Of a stretch of 64,000 nucleotides of DNA, positions 1 through 10,879 are shown piece by piece. Position 1 is the stretch's first letter. Every line of letters starts with the position of its first letter. Below the pieces are notes generated by a model that did no database searches, had not been told where the DNA came from, and was given only the letters and a program-made list of their open reading frames with translations. This DNA comes from Turnera subulata (lineage: Eukaryota; Streptophyta; Magnoliopsida; Malpighiales; Passifloraceae). The translations under genes and the position numbers were made by a program. The stretch is taken from the NCBI GenBank assembly GCA_028386065.3, contig JAKUCV010002500.1, positions 139,200 to 203,199 on the forward strand, given 5' to 3'.

Positions 1-388
1 CAGCAGTCAAACTCCCATTCTTAATCCCCCAATGGATACTAGAAATATCAGCAGGATCTTTTCCCTCCTTAGGTTTTCCAAAAAGATTACCCTCAATGTC
101 AAGCTTGCAACCATCAACGTCATGTCAACAAAACACATTTATGAATATTCATTCTTCTCAGACAAATAGTACTATGCCAATGCGAACTGAAAGAGGGTAC
201 ACACTAGTCCCTAATGACTACAACCTTATGGTGGAAACCAACAGGAAATGAACTTCCTTTATTGCTTCTGGTATTTACAAATACAATAGAGAAAAGAAAT
301 TGATTGCTATACTGAAATGAACCTCAAAGGAAAGTTGCAAAGTTTGTTTCTTCTTCTTTTTTTTTTTTTTTATAACAGAAAGACGTAC
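1..388. other. Intron of the MMS21 gene plus an unassigned open stretch
   Basis: The intron after coding exon 4 of the minus-strand gene starts at 388/387 with a GT. The following exons, which would encode the rest of the SUMO ligase, were not found here. On the minus strand 1-137 is open for about 45 codons and reads with a protein-like composition (a stretch ending ...SIHWGIKNGSLTA). I do not recognise it and it does not resemble the missing MMS21 exons. It could be a transposon piece or chance. Confidence 0.4.
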
Positions 389-1124
389 CCAGATGGCCTC
401 CCTAAACTGACTCAGGAGTTGCTGTTTCTGGGCATCTGAAGATGGAGCAGCTTTCAACTGCCCAAACTCAGTCTCCAGCAACTTCTTGAAATCGGATGAC
501 TGCAATGGGAGGAGACATATGTAGCAACCAATAACGGGACAAAAAAAAAATGGAAAAGAAAAATGGAAAGAATTGAAGCAACCTCCTGTGGGGTGGTGGG
601 CTGCTGGTATCTTTGACCAACAGATTCAATGGCAGCAGTTTGGTGAGTAAAGTCTTGAAAATTTTCCAGTAACTCGACAACGGTGTTTTCTAGGCTTTTC
701 ACCTGAAAATTAAAGTAAAGATGTCTGTTTACTCATTACGGATGAGTGTAAAAAAAAGCCAAATAAAAATAAATGGACTCCAAAAAAAAGTTTAAAATTG
801 GATACATAAAGAAGAAAAAATGGAGAATACCATTGCAGATTCATTCTCTTTCTCCAAATCAACAGCAATTCCTTTCATTACAATGAAAGCTCTTCGGATT
901 TCCTGCGGAGTTATTAGGGTTTGGAAGATTGAAATTGAATTTTCTTTTTTTTTTTTTGTTCTTTTCGAAAAAAGAAAAAGAAAAAGAAAAAGAAAAGAGT
1001 AGTGGGTTGGGAAATTAGGTATACTTACGGCAAGTAGCGATTGGTTATCGGCGGTGAGGACTGAGGTAGCAGTCCTCATCCTACCGGCGGTGCCTCCCCG
1101 GGATGAAGTGGAGGGCGGTGCCAT
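389..1124 (-). CDS. MMS21: E3 SUMO-protein ligase MMS21/HPY2 (NSE2), N-terminal half, four coding exons
   Basis: MMS21/HPY2 is the SUMO ligase subunit of the nuclear SMC5/6 complex; in plants it acts in DNA repair and in keeping meristem cells out of endoreduplication. Exons read on the minus strand are 1124-1029, 902-831, 702-583 and 499-389 (32, 24, 40 and 37 codons). Every internal boundary has GT and AG and falls in phase 0. The protein starts MAPPSTSSRGG and continues through the coiled-coil SMC5-binding region, with the recognisable stretches VKSLENTVVELL, AAIESVGQRYQ and DFKKLLETEF and an ending at SQFREAIW, which is where the family goes on with NVHHAG. The catalytic SP-RING lies in later exons left of position 1, so this is a window-edge partial gene. 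Intron 1 holds a T-rich tract facing an AAAAAG tract. The identification rests on remembered similarity to the family; the exon structure is read directly. Confidence 0.87.
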
Positions 1125-1430
1125 CTTTCGATTGATTTGAGCGTCAACAGTGTCCTCCGCCGCGCTGTCTCTTGTTTTTTCAGTAGTCCGCCAAGCCCAA
1201 AACCAAAACCAAGAGCTTTTGCCGCCAGCAACTTTCGAAACAATATTTTATGGTTAACAATTAACCGATTAATTACATTTTAACCCCTGAATTTATATTT
1301 CAAAACCAAAACAACTACCTAATTTTTTTTTTTGATAATTAACAACTACCTAAATTTTAAAAATTCCCTAATTTTATTTACCACATCAACTCCCAACTAA
1401 CATCCATCATCTTACCATCTCGGTAATAAA
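1125..1430. promoter_or_regulatory. Upstream region and leader of MMS21
   Basis: The stretch lies directly upstream of the minus-strand start codon at 1124. It presumably holds the 5' leader and promoter, but no clear TATA box or other site could be assigned. It becomes AT-rich from about 1240. Confidence 0.4.
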
Positions 1431-2130
1431 TCCTTTTAGCTTTGGGATAACTAATCCTAAGTCTTAAACCTTTACGTTTTTTGCAATTAAGTTCTATACT
1501 TTTTATAATCCTCATTTAAGTTCTATTCCATTATTAATTATTGCAAACAAGTCCTAAACTTTATTTCTCTCAATTCAGCTAAATTTAACTTTTTCGAGGG
1601 AATTAATTACCTTTTTGTTCCTCGAATATTAGATTTAAAGCAAAAAAACTCCCTAAACAAAAAAATAAAAATGCTATAAACTTTTCTTTTTAAAAAAAAT
1701 TGAACCTAAAAAAATATTCCTAAATCGTAAAATTTTTAAAATCTTTAAAAAATAAATCCTAAAATTTTAAAACCCTATAATATTAAATTCTAAAAAATAA
1801 AACTTTAAATCCTAAACCCTAAAAACTAAAGTCCTAAACTCTAAACTTCTATAAAATTTAAACTCTAAACCATAAAATCTTAAATCCTATGACCCTAAAA
1901 CTTAAAACCATAAATTTTAAATCTTAAATCGTAAACCCTAAATCTTAAAACTTAAAATTTAAAGCTTAAAACCTAAAACTTCAACCCTAAAATCTTAAAT
2001 TCTAAACCATCAACTTTAAAAGTTTTATATCCTAAACCCTAAAATTCTAAATATTAAATTCTTGAAATATTAAACTCTAAACCCTAAAAACATAAAATCT
2101 CCAAACCCTATATCCTAAACACTAATAGCC
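1431..2130. mobile_element. Truncated inverted-repeat element with telomere-like core (copy 1)
   Basis: The left part (about 1440-1570) resembles the left arm of the complete copy at 36937-37560: runs of ctaatcctaa, caattaagttctat and caagtcctaaac in the same order. It is followed by 400 bp of degenerate taaaccctaaa-type units (about 1690-2130), also seen in the core of the other copy. The right arm is missing; the sequence passes at about 2130 into a gypsy pol remnant. It is probably a non-autonomous DNA transposon cut by later events. Direction is unknown. Confidence 0.5.
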
Positions 2131-3710
2131 TTAAAATTTAATATTCTAAGTTTAGCTTCAGGATTCTTGTATTTGAGGCTTTGTAATTTAGTCCTGAATT
2201 TACACTTTGGATCATGCAGTAGTTGTCTAATCTCTTTCAGCACCAAATCTCCTTCCTTTATTCCTCTCTCCTTAACTCGCTTATTGAAGGTCCGAGCTAT
2301 TCTTCTCTGATAACCTTGCACATGATATAAGGCCAACAATCTCTTCTCATCTAACAACGCCAATCGGTCTAGCCTCTCTTGCACCCACTCCGTCTCAAGT
2401 AGCCCACTCTCTCATGCCACTCTAAAAAATTACACTTCCAATTCTACTAGCAATACAGTTTCCATACCATAAACTAGAGAATAAGGTGTTGCTGTTGTGG
2501 CCGATCTAATAGACGTCTGGTATCCCCATAAAGCTAGTGGCAATTTCTCTGCCCATTCTTTGTTTCAGATATCATTTTTGCGAGTATAACCTTTACGTTC
2601 TTATTAGTGGCTTCAACTGCACCATTGGTTTGTGGTCGATATGGCGACGATCTGTGTTGCTTGATTCCATATTTTCGGCACCACCTCTCGACATCTGCTT
2701 TAAAATGCGGTCCATTATCAAATATCAACTCGTGAGGAACCCAGTATCTACAAGTGATGTTGTTGAGGATGAACTTTGCTACGTTCTTAGCATTCAACAC
2801 AGCGCATGATTCAGTTTCTATCTATTTGATGTAGTAATCGATGGCCACCAATATATATTCATGCCCATTAGTCGCCTTTCGAGAGATCTCACCAATGACA
2901 TCAATGCCCCGGACTGAGAAGGGCCAAGGTGACGATAGAGGTATTAATGGCAAAGGGGGTTGTAGCTGCAACTTTCTGTGTATCTGGCAGATATGACAAC
3001 ATCTTACAAACTTCGCACAATCGGCCTCCATAGTTGACCAAAAGTACCCCAACCGTAGGATCTTTCGAGCCAACATGTCTTCTCCTATGTGTGGACCTTC
3101 ATCACCTTCGTGTACCATCTTCATAATCTTCTGGGCTTCTCCACCACCCACGCATAGCAAATGGACACCGGATGCGCGCTTCTTGTAGAGTCTTCCCGCA
3201 CATATGACATAAGCGTTAGCTAATCTTCTCAAGGTCTTCTTTCCCCCAGGTGCTGCTTCCTCGGGAAGTGTTCCATTGCTAAGGAACTCAAGGATGTCCT
3301 TGTACCAAGGACTTGTATCAACATCGCTGACTTCTAATTCATGCAAAGGTCGATCTATCCCAATACTCGTCATAGCCACTGCAGGAGTATTCTTCCACGA
3401 AAAATTGTTCAAGTAATTCTGAAACCAAGGCTCGTTTGGCTCCTCCTTGTGGCTGAAAGATGGTTTATTGATTCTTCGTACTGTCAATGGTAAGATGATA
3501 ACATTGCTTGGCTTACCCATCATTGAAGAAAGTGTGGCTAAGGCATTAGCGAATTGGTTATCCCGTCTTGGCACATATTGGAAATCAATCATTTCAAACT
3601 TTGACGCGAGCACTTGCAAGTGTTCATGGTATGGTGCCAACTTTTCCTCCTTAATCTTTCATTCTCCTTTCACTTGGAATATCACCAGAGTTGAAAAGAC
3701 CATACCAATA
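2115..3710 (-). pseudogene. Ty3/gypsy (Tat/Ogre-like) pol remnant: RNase H end, integrase
   Basis: On the minus strand the order is as follows. First comes the end of the second RNase H domain (about 3706-3510; NQFANALATLSSM). Then comes the integrase zinc-binding HHCC segment (about 3120-2990; HEGDEGPHIGEDM to CCHICQIH), then the integrase core start (PWPFSVRGIDVIG, about 2930). After a break the rest of the core follows, with the D and E of the catalytic triad (FDNGPHF and GAVEATNKN, 2800-2534). Last is the C-terminal region (EWVQERLDRL to EGDLVLKEI, 2400-2200). One Trp codon in the RNase H segment has become TGA, and several frameshifts (near 3700, 2820, 2530 and 2400) break the frame. The RNase H type and the PYHEHL...NQFANALATL pattern point to the Tat lineage. 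The element is a fragment with no visible reverse transcriptase. Confidence 0.85.
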
Positions 3711-4045
3711 AAATACCCAATATCTTACTAAATCAGACCTCTAACATATTTTAACTCAGGATTAAATCATCTCAATAATCACCAAGTAAAATATATTAAC
3801 AATCTAAAGCAACAAGATATTAATATTCCATTAAATTAAATCATAAATTTATCTTTGTCCAAGACCAAATCATCTCATTAATCTATAGGCAAAAACACAC
3901 CTGTGAAGACTCGAACAGAAATCCGGCCTCTTCACCTTATTACTTCTCCTTGTCCAATCTAACAATCAAATGAGTCGCCACCCAGATTTTATTTCTTGGG
4001 AAAATCCAAGAAAAAACCATAGGCATCAATCTTTCTTAGGCATCA
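3711..4045 (-). repeat. Probable LTR/leader remnant of the minus-strand gypsy element
   Basis: No coding sequence is seen. At 3972-3983 the minus strand reads GGGTGGCGACTC, preceded by a TTTTCC/AATAAA-rich context. The same motif occurs in the LTR-like sequences at about 9189 and 47437. It therefore probably belongs to the same kind of element as the pol fragment to its left, with the middle deleted. Much of 3730-3900 is AT-rich and uninformative. Confidence 0.4.
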
Positions 4046-5656
4046 TGTGATGACCCGTGTAATTCAGGCCTGAAATATTTACTTGATGGTGTGGAATGTT
4101 GAGGACAGGAGCTAGTACCATTGACTAGCAGTTGGCATGGGCTGGCCAACATTTGGTCACTGTTGGCTAGCAATTGGCGCGCCCGAGAGCCCGTTGGTGC
4201 GCTTTGGTGCGCTTGGCGGGTAATCGGGTTTAGGCGATGATTAATGAGGGCTAAGCAACCTAATGGGGGATTAACTAATGGCTAAGCAGGATCAAACTCA
4301 AGGCAAGTGGCCTGGGTGTGCTGGCACGAAATAAGCAAGAGGTGGGGAGCAGCTTGGCTAGGTGGCAGACCTTGGTGCAAAGGCAGCAAGTGGCTGCTTA
4401 GTCACCTGCTTGCCTCTGCCTTTATCAGACCAAGCAAGCAGCTCAACCCTTCATTCTGCAATTTCGTGCAAACAATAAGGGGAGGAGTGCTTGACTGAAA
4501 TCTTTGGTTCTTGCAGCTAAGGAAGGAAAAAGAGAGCAAAGGTTGGTAATTCTAACACACTGGGTGCCAATTGGCTGGTCAAGTATGTTGTTAGCCTAGG
4601 CAGAGCAGAACCTTGGTTTTGTTGGTGGTCTGATGTTATGTTGTTTAGGGCTTGAATCGTGAGAAGGGTCACTGGTTGCTTGAGGGTGTTAATTGATTGA
4701 ATTGGCGCACCAATAATTCTGTGGGTGGCCAACTAGTGAGCCAATAGGCGCACCAATGCTTAGGCTATTGTTTGTGAATGCTTTTACTTAATGTGTTGCT
4801 GCTTAGATGCTGTTGTGCTCACTGCTAACGTGATTTTGCGTGTGGGCAGGTGCTAAAATAGAAGGTGCACCCAAAGAAGGAGAAGGGCCTAGTGAGGCCT
4901 GATTTAGTGTAAGTGTGGGGTTACATACTTGTGATTTCTAGTGATGTTAAATAGGCTGGGCAGATGGCCCATATGCTTGGTTGTTATTGCACCCATGCGG
5001 CAATAAGATGATGCTGAAAGCCTTGGCCAAGAAAGGATGTTGTGCCCATAATGGGCTAAGCACGTGCATACTCATTCATTGCATACATTGCATTTACACT
5101 GATGCTATAATATAAGTAACGCAGCTACATATATATGTATCGTTGGACCTTGCGATGGTGGTAACCGCATGGTCGTTATGATAGCCTTGCTGTTGGATGA
5201 ACTGTTTGTTGAGCCTTATTGGCAATCTGGATGTTTGCTTGTGTGAACCACATACTTGCTGAGCCGTGGACTCACCCCTTCCACCGTTTTGGTTTTCAGG
5301 GAAATCGCGGGACAAGTGAGTTGGAGTGGGGAGGCACTAGCTGGCAGGCTGTTAGATGATGGGTATATGAGCAGGCTTAGCCTAGGACCTCTTAATGTAC
5401 TTATGTGATGTTAATAGGTCTTGAATAAGGCAACTAAAGCCCCTTTTGCTGAAGCTTGAGTTTTGTAACGGCTTGTGTTGTTGTACATGTTTGCGTACTC
5501 TATATATCAATCTGACGTTTTCTTGTTGCGCAATGCCCAGTAGTATGTCTGCCGGGCTAACTTCTGCCCATGAACCGGTGAGGCCAGCGGGTGCCTTGTG
5601 GCATGTCTATTGGTACGCATGGCACCTAGCCGGTCGCGCTTGGGCGGGGCGTGACA
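4046..5656 (+). repeat. 5' LTR of a chromovirus (Ty3/gypsy)
   Basis: The segment starts TGTGATGACCCG and ends GGGGCGTGACA, giving the TG...CA ends of an LTR. It stands directly before a degenerate initiator-Met primer site and a gag-protease frame in the same direction. At 1611 bp it fits the long LTRs of Tekay/Del-type chromoviruses. It contains the phrase ggactcacccctt, whose counterpart is found in the solo LTR at 39098-42602. No partner 3' LTR is present, so length and end rest on the TG/CA and primer-site logic. Confidence 0.65.
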
Positions 5657-5672
5657 GTTATAGTAGCGGAGC
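5657..5672 (+). promoter_or_regulatory. Primer-binding site of the chromovirus (degenerate)
   Basis: Immediately after the LTR end the sequence reads gttatagtagcggagc. It matches the initiator methionine tRNA site TGGTATCAGAGC only with several changes. The position right after the LTR and before gag supports the call. Confidence 0.5.
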
Positions 5673-5784
5673 GTGGTTACAAAACTCTTGCTTGGGGCTT
5701 AGAGTTGGATGTTGTTAAAGGCTGTTACCCATCAACTAGAGATTGTGGGTTGGTGAGTGCTAACATTCATGTGTTGCTTGTTGG

Positions 5785-7812
5785 TTGTGTGTTTGTGCAG
5801 GGAAGCAATCTAAAAGGAAATTAGGGAAGGAGGTCTATGATGAGGGTGAGGCACATGATGCCCAGTCTGTTGGGGTGGATCAAGGAAGGAGTGAGCCATT
5901 CTTTGTTGAGGTAGAAGAGCCTATTGATGAACAAACTGATGCATCCCAACCACAAAATGTGTCGCTGGAGGTACTGAAGGCGGGATTACATGGTGTGAAC
6001 AGAGTTGTTGAAACCTTGGTTGAGGTCGTGGCTGATAATCAAAGAGGTGAAGTGAGGGTACAACAAAATCGTAGAGCAGAAGCACCCTTAGTCACATTTG
6101 TGAAGCTTGACCTACCGATATTATCTGGAACTGAGGAGGAGGATCCGCAACGGTTCCTAGACGAAATTTGGAAATGTTGTGAGGCGATGGAATGCACTGA
6201 TCACAGAGCTGTGGGACTTGCTGCTTTTCGGTTGAAGGATGAAGCTAGTGATTGGTATGATTCCAAAAAGAGGGAGAAGGCGCCCAATACTCCAGCATGG
6301 ACATGGCTTGAATTCTGTGATATGTTCCTTGAACGATTTCTGCCTGAGAGTGTTAGGGATGCGAGAACATATGAGTTTGAGACCCTGAAACAAGGGAATA
6401 TGACAGTGAGCGAATATGACTCCAAGTTTACAAGACTCTCTAAGTATGCGACGCACATGGTTCCAAATGAGCAAAGGAAGATCAAAAGATTTATTCATGG
6501 CCTGAGGACTTCCTTATATAACTCCCTTGTTGCTCAGAATTTTGATCCGTATGCTGTAGTAGTGGACAAGGCGAGGGCGTTGGAGATGAGGGCTCAAGAA
6601 ACTAAGGAAGAACTTGCTGGTAATAGACGAGCGAAACAAGAAAGCTCACTGAACCAATCGACCTCCTTTGCTGGTGCTGGACAGACACGGGGGCGAGGAA
6701 GAATGGGATTATGGGGCAATATTCCAAGAGCCAAGTTTAGGGGTACCTCTGGCTATAGTGCCTCTAGTTTAGGTGCTAGCGTAGCTACGAGACCAAGGGT
6801 GAACTACTACAGCGGCGCACAAAGTGTTCAAGCAAGGTCCAGCGGCACGTGCTACTTGTGTGGTCAGCAGGGGCATATCTCTCGAGATTGTCCCGCTGGG
6901 CAAAGGATATGTTTCTCATGTGGACAGATGGGGCACATTGCTCAGTATTGTGCTGGTGGCCAGCAGCCCATGGCATCATCCAGTGTGGCTTCTCCTCCCT
7001 TCAAGCCTCAACGAACCGAGAGTCAGACATCGTCTCGAGGCAGGGGGAATGCAGGGCGTGGTTCAACGAGTAGGGGAACCAGTAGCCCTCAGCCGACCCA
7101 AGGGCAAGCTCGGGTGTTCTATCTGACTCAAGAGGATGCTAAAGCTTCTAGCACGGTTGTAACAGATATGCTAAAAGTTTCTTCATGCCCTGCATTATGC
7201 TTGATTGACACGGGGTGCACGCACTCCTTTGTGAACTCTCATTTTGCTAAGTATTTTATGGAAGTGCCTTCTAAGTTGAGCAGTCCGTTGACCGTGTACA
7301 CACCCTTAGAAGAGTGTGTTCTTGTGGAGGATGTATATCGAGGCTGTAACATTTGTGTTGGGGAATATCATATGCCGGCAGATTTGTTGCTTCTACCTAT
7401 GGCAGAATTTGATGTGCTATTGGGCATGGATTGGTTGTCTTGTTACGGTGCTCGGGTTGATTGTGCTAACAAGAGGGTCACCTTCCAACCAAGTGGGGAA
7501 AAAGAATTCGTGTTTCAGGGGAAACTTGTTCTTCCACAACCACAAATTGTCTCTGCTGCTAGAGCTGTTCGGGCAGTACGAAATGCGGAATCCTTATATT
7601 TGGCTTTTATTCAAAGTGTGGGTGAGCAAATACTTACAGCTGAACAAGTTTCTGTTGTGAATGAATTTCTTGATGTGTTTCCTTCTGATTTGCCTGGACT
7701 GCCTCCTGATCGTGACATTGAGTTTGGTATTGAACTCACACTCGGGGCAGAGCCTGTATCTATTACCCCTTATCGGATGGCACCTACAGAATTGCGGGAA
7801 TTGAAAACTCAG
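5785..7812 (+). pseudogene. Chromovirus gag-protease with start of reverse transcriptase, truncated
   Basis: One open frame covers the capsid-type gag domain (about 6080-6560; e.g. WLEFCDMFLERFLPESVRDA) and two CCHC zinc knuckles near 6849-6940 (CYLCGQQGHISRDC and CFSCGQMGHIAQYC). It goes on with an aspartic protease (LIDTGCTHSF at about 7201, FDVLLGMDWLS at about 7410). The first residues of the reverse transcriptase follow (FPSDLPGLPPDRDIEF, PYRMAPTELRELKTQ). The frame has no internal stop over about 670 codons, so gag-pro looks recently intact. The initiator is unclear: no early ATG stands in front, and a TTG opens the frame at 5785. At about 7812 homology stops in mid-RT and the LTR-like sequence of another element begins, so the catalytic RT, RNase H and integrase are absent. 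The last roughly 35 codons up to 7917 belong to that LTR. Confidence 0.9.
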
Positions 7813-9575
7813 TTTGTTGTTCTATGCCATCATAATGCCAGAATTTCTTCGGATCATTCGACGACATTTTTTTTTGAATTGCTAAATTGGTTTTGGTATC
7901 CGTTAACGTACGTATAGAAACCCATTTACTTTAAAGTATTTGTTTGTTTGTTTGCATTGCATCCATTTGCATTATAAATATTGTGTTTGCATGTTTGTAT
8001 TGTGTATTTGTGTGTTTGTTTATGTGTTAGCATTGTATGTTAGGGGGCTCCCCAAGTCTAAAATGGGTATGTCTTTTAGGATAGGTCCTAAACTAACTTC
8101 TGTGCTTGACGCAAAAATCTTCAAACTTAGTTGATCAAAATGCTTTTCCTTCAATGATGATGATATCATGGTAACTTCAATGATGATACTAAGCGTCTCT
8201 TAAGAATGAGAAATATTTTCAATGATTTTCAACGATTCTTTTTATGAAACTATTTGGGCATAACGCCTTTATAGATGCAAGCTTTTGTCAAATCCACCCA
8301 TCTTTTTTCAAAAAGGGTTTTGATGCATAAAGAGCCAATTTTCTTCAAATTGTACCTTTTCAAAGAAAAATCTCTAAAGCTTTGTTTTCCAAACACAAGA
8401 TGCCTTTGCCAAGAACCACTTTTGAAAGAATATGTGAAAGAACATAAATGAATGTTTTGACACCAATCACCCTTTTTGTATCCCGAAGCGATCTCAGACT
8501 GACTGAACATCTTTTGTCAAGTATTTGTCTATGTTTAGACACATAGACCTAGAAAACGGTTTTGAAGTAAAGCATTATATGTTTTCAAAACTTGCTCATC
8601 CTTATTCTTTGAAAATTGCATACATAAATTTATGTAGCAAAATTCTGCTTTCACATGGGAATGACGCAAGTTTGCATTAAAAACCACTTTTAATGCCTAA
8701 ATGTGTTTTGTACAATGCATTTGTTATGAGACACTTTCTGAGAAGAGTGATTGTTTGCACTAAACAAAATGCTTTGAGAAACTGAGCCCATCGTTCTAGC
8801 ACGGGGCACAGAAGTTTGTTTAAGTGAGGATTTGGCCAATTCTAGAAGAAGACTTAGGTTAGCCTTGGGGATCCCCATATAGAAAAACTAGCTTTGAACC
8901 CAAGAATAAGGGGTACGTAGGCAATCTCAAGTGGATGAGGCGCAAGCTCAAATATGTGAATATTTTGCATTTCGCTTCGTATTTGTATTTGTTTGTCTGT
9001 TAACAAGAAGTATTCGATCCGACTATTGAATGTGCACATTGACTTTGGCATCAAATATCACCGATATTGTCTTAGTGAAGATGGTAGTCCGCGATAAACG
9101 AATCCTCGGACCCTCCTCTTGGTATCGAGATCTGTGCTTTATCTGGGGTCATTAACGGGTTTTCCTCGAGTTTTCCCTCAATAAATTTGGGTGGCGACTA
9201 TTTTTCAAGACAACAACCAAGAGAAAATCGAGAACAATGTGTGCCTAGTATTTCTGTGAGTTTGTCCGAATTTGCGATATCTTCTTTGAATGAACTTCGC
9301 TAAAGTGCGAATACCGTGCATGCATATTCTGTCTATGGTTGTTGGGGTTTAAGTGAGATCATTTATGACTCTTCCAGTTTATATCTGGGAATATGCATGG
9401 AATGATGGTTCTTTGGGAAGTGGTTAATTCGTCTATCCCAGTAATCATCGAATCGGTTCTCTACACTTAAGTTAAGATAGTTCATATGAAATAGAATGAA
9501 TCGCAGGCCATCGATTTTAAACCACAGCAACGAGGCGATATCCCCGCCAACCTGGCCGGCGGCGCGATGCTCACA
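7812..9575 (+). repeat. 5'-truncated LTR-like element, same family as 44817-47824
   Basis: From about 7812 to 9575 the sequence can be followed alongside 46040-47824. Shared landmarks in order include tcataatgccagaatttc, ttgcattataaatattgtg, aaaatgggtatgtct, gggtggcgact (9189) and gtgcatgcatattctgtctatggtt. The right ends agree (tgctcaca here, tgcccaca there). The first 1.2 kb of the other copy is missing, so this copy is truncated at its left, exactly where the chromovirus RT breaks off. No coding potential is seen. Confidence 0.75.
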
Positions 9576-10369
9576 GGTGCCAAGCTTGCATTTCTTGGTT
9601 CTTGAGTTCTCAATGACCTGTTCAAGCCTTTGGATGGGTACCATAGCCACCTGGTTTATATTAGTATTGTCCAATACCCTATCCTAATTACCAGGTGCTG
9701 ACTCCATAGTCATGTGTGTTGGAGGAGTTTTGGTACTCGCATCTTCTTGATTAGCCGTTGTCCCTGTTTTCGTGCTTGGTTTACAGGATGAGAACACTTT
9801 GGTAGTAGCTTTCTTGCTCTTCCATCCCTTCACCTTCGATTCCTTTGCTCTGAGCCAAGGCCCAAAACAATGTATGGACTCCTTTTTCACTAACTCTATG
9901 ACTCTTACGGGTCTTGGGCACCTTCTTCTGTTATGCGTGATGCACCCATAGTTGAAGCAAAATTCTCTTAATCGTTCATAGCACACCTTGATCCATTGTT
10001 TCTCCCCAAGGTTATCAAAGACATGTATGCCTGGAATGAGTGCCCTCTTTAGTAGAAACTCAATTTTGACTCTTACAAAGCCACTCTAACCCATAATGCT
10101 CTCAAGCCGGTCGTCCATTTCATACCAGGCCGTAAACACATTACAAATTTTTTTTTTATCTTGTATTCATCTAGAAACTCAAGAGGAAGTTCATGTAATT
10201 GAACCCAAAATAAAGTAAGTCGCATAGGGATCTGATTAATCGACATATGGGTAGACCATCTCTTGAAGTTCACATGACAACTGGCCACTAACTAAGATAC
10301 ACCTCTCATAAGTCATAACTTTGTCACATTCTGCTTCATATTCGAAACCAACAATGAAAATATTATCCC
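9576..10369 (-). pseudogene. LINE ORF1 (DUF4283 + zinc knuckle), downstream part
   Basis: Read on the minus strand, 10369-10236 continues the DUF4283 domain (DNIFIVGFEYEAECDKVM). 10280-10080 holds its second part (TLFWVQLHELPLEFL). 9986-9684 holds the zinc-knuckle region (FCFNYGCITHNRRRCPRP) and a Lys/Thr-rich tail. Two frameshifts separate these. The upstream part is at 17895-17631, on the other side of the copia element. Across the copia target site the frame reads on without loss (FRITEK into DNIFIVGF), which shows that the LINE was the host of the insertion. Left of 9684 the ORF tail runs into the LTR fragment that ends at 9575. Confidence 0.8.
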
Positions 10370-10856
10370 TGTTATAAAATTGGGGGAGATTTTCACTATT
10401 TGATGGAATAATACAAACTTGATCAAACTTGATCAAGGTAATAATACAACTTTGGTAATAATAATACACTTTTGATAATAATATGTAGGAGAATAATAAA
10501 TTTAGATGGAGGGAGATTGGAAGAGAAGTGTATGGAATGAGAAGAGAGTGAAGTTTATGGTGGGTTGTAAGTGTATGAAAGTGAAGGAATGAAGGGGTAT
10601 TTATAGTTGGAAATGGGAGGATAAAAACAAATAAGTATGATTAATTTAAAAGGATAAAATCAAAGGGATGTTAGGTAAAGGAAGATGATATTAGGATTAG
10701 GACAAATGGAATTATGGAGGGTAATTAGCCAAAGAGATAATTCTGAGTAGAAGTTTGGTGTATGGGTAAAGTATTTACCGGGAGTAAATTCGGATATGGT
10801 AAAAATGAGTTTTACTGGATGGTAACAATGACATTCACCATAATTTATTTATAACA
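10370..10856 (-). repeat. 3' LTR of the copia element
   Basis: This 487-bp direct repeat of 17139-17625 has TG...CA ends and is preceded, on the minus strand, by the polypurine tract at 10865-10857. Confidence 0.93.
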
Positions 10857-10865
10857 CTCCCCCTT
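10857..10865 (-). promoter_or_regulatory. Polypurine tract of the copia element
   Basis: The minus strand reads AAGGGGGAG immediately before the TGTTATAAA start of the 3' LTR. This is the expected plus-strand primer for reverse transcription. Confidence 0.8.
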
Positions 10866-10879
10866 GAATGTCATTGCAC

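Noticed and set aside
1690..2130. Interstitial telomere
   Set aside because: The taaaccctaaa units are degenerate and sit in the core of an inverted-repeat element that recurs at 36937-37560.
5446..5718. Open frame of 90 codons before the chromovirus gag
   Set aside because: It spans the LTR end and the primer site, so it is not a gene.
6157..6498. Antisense frames of 113 and 94 codons over gag
   Set aside because: They are shadows of the gag frame, which has clear capsid and zinc-knuckle motifs.
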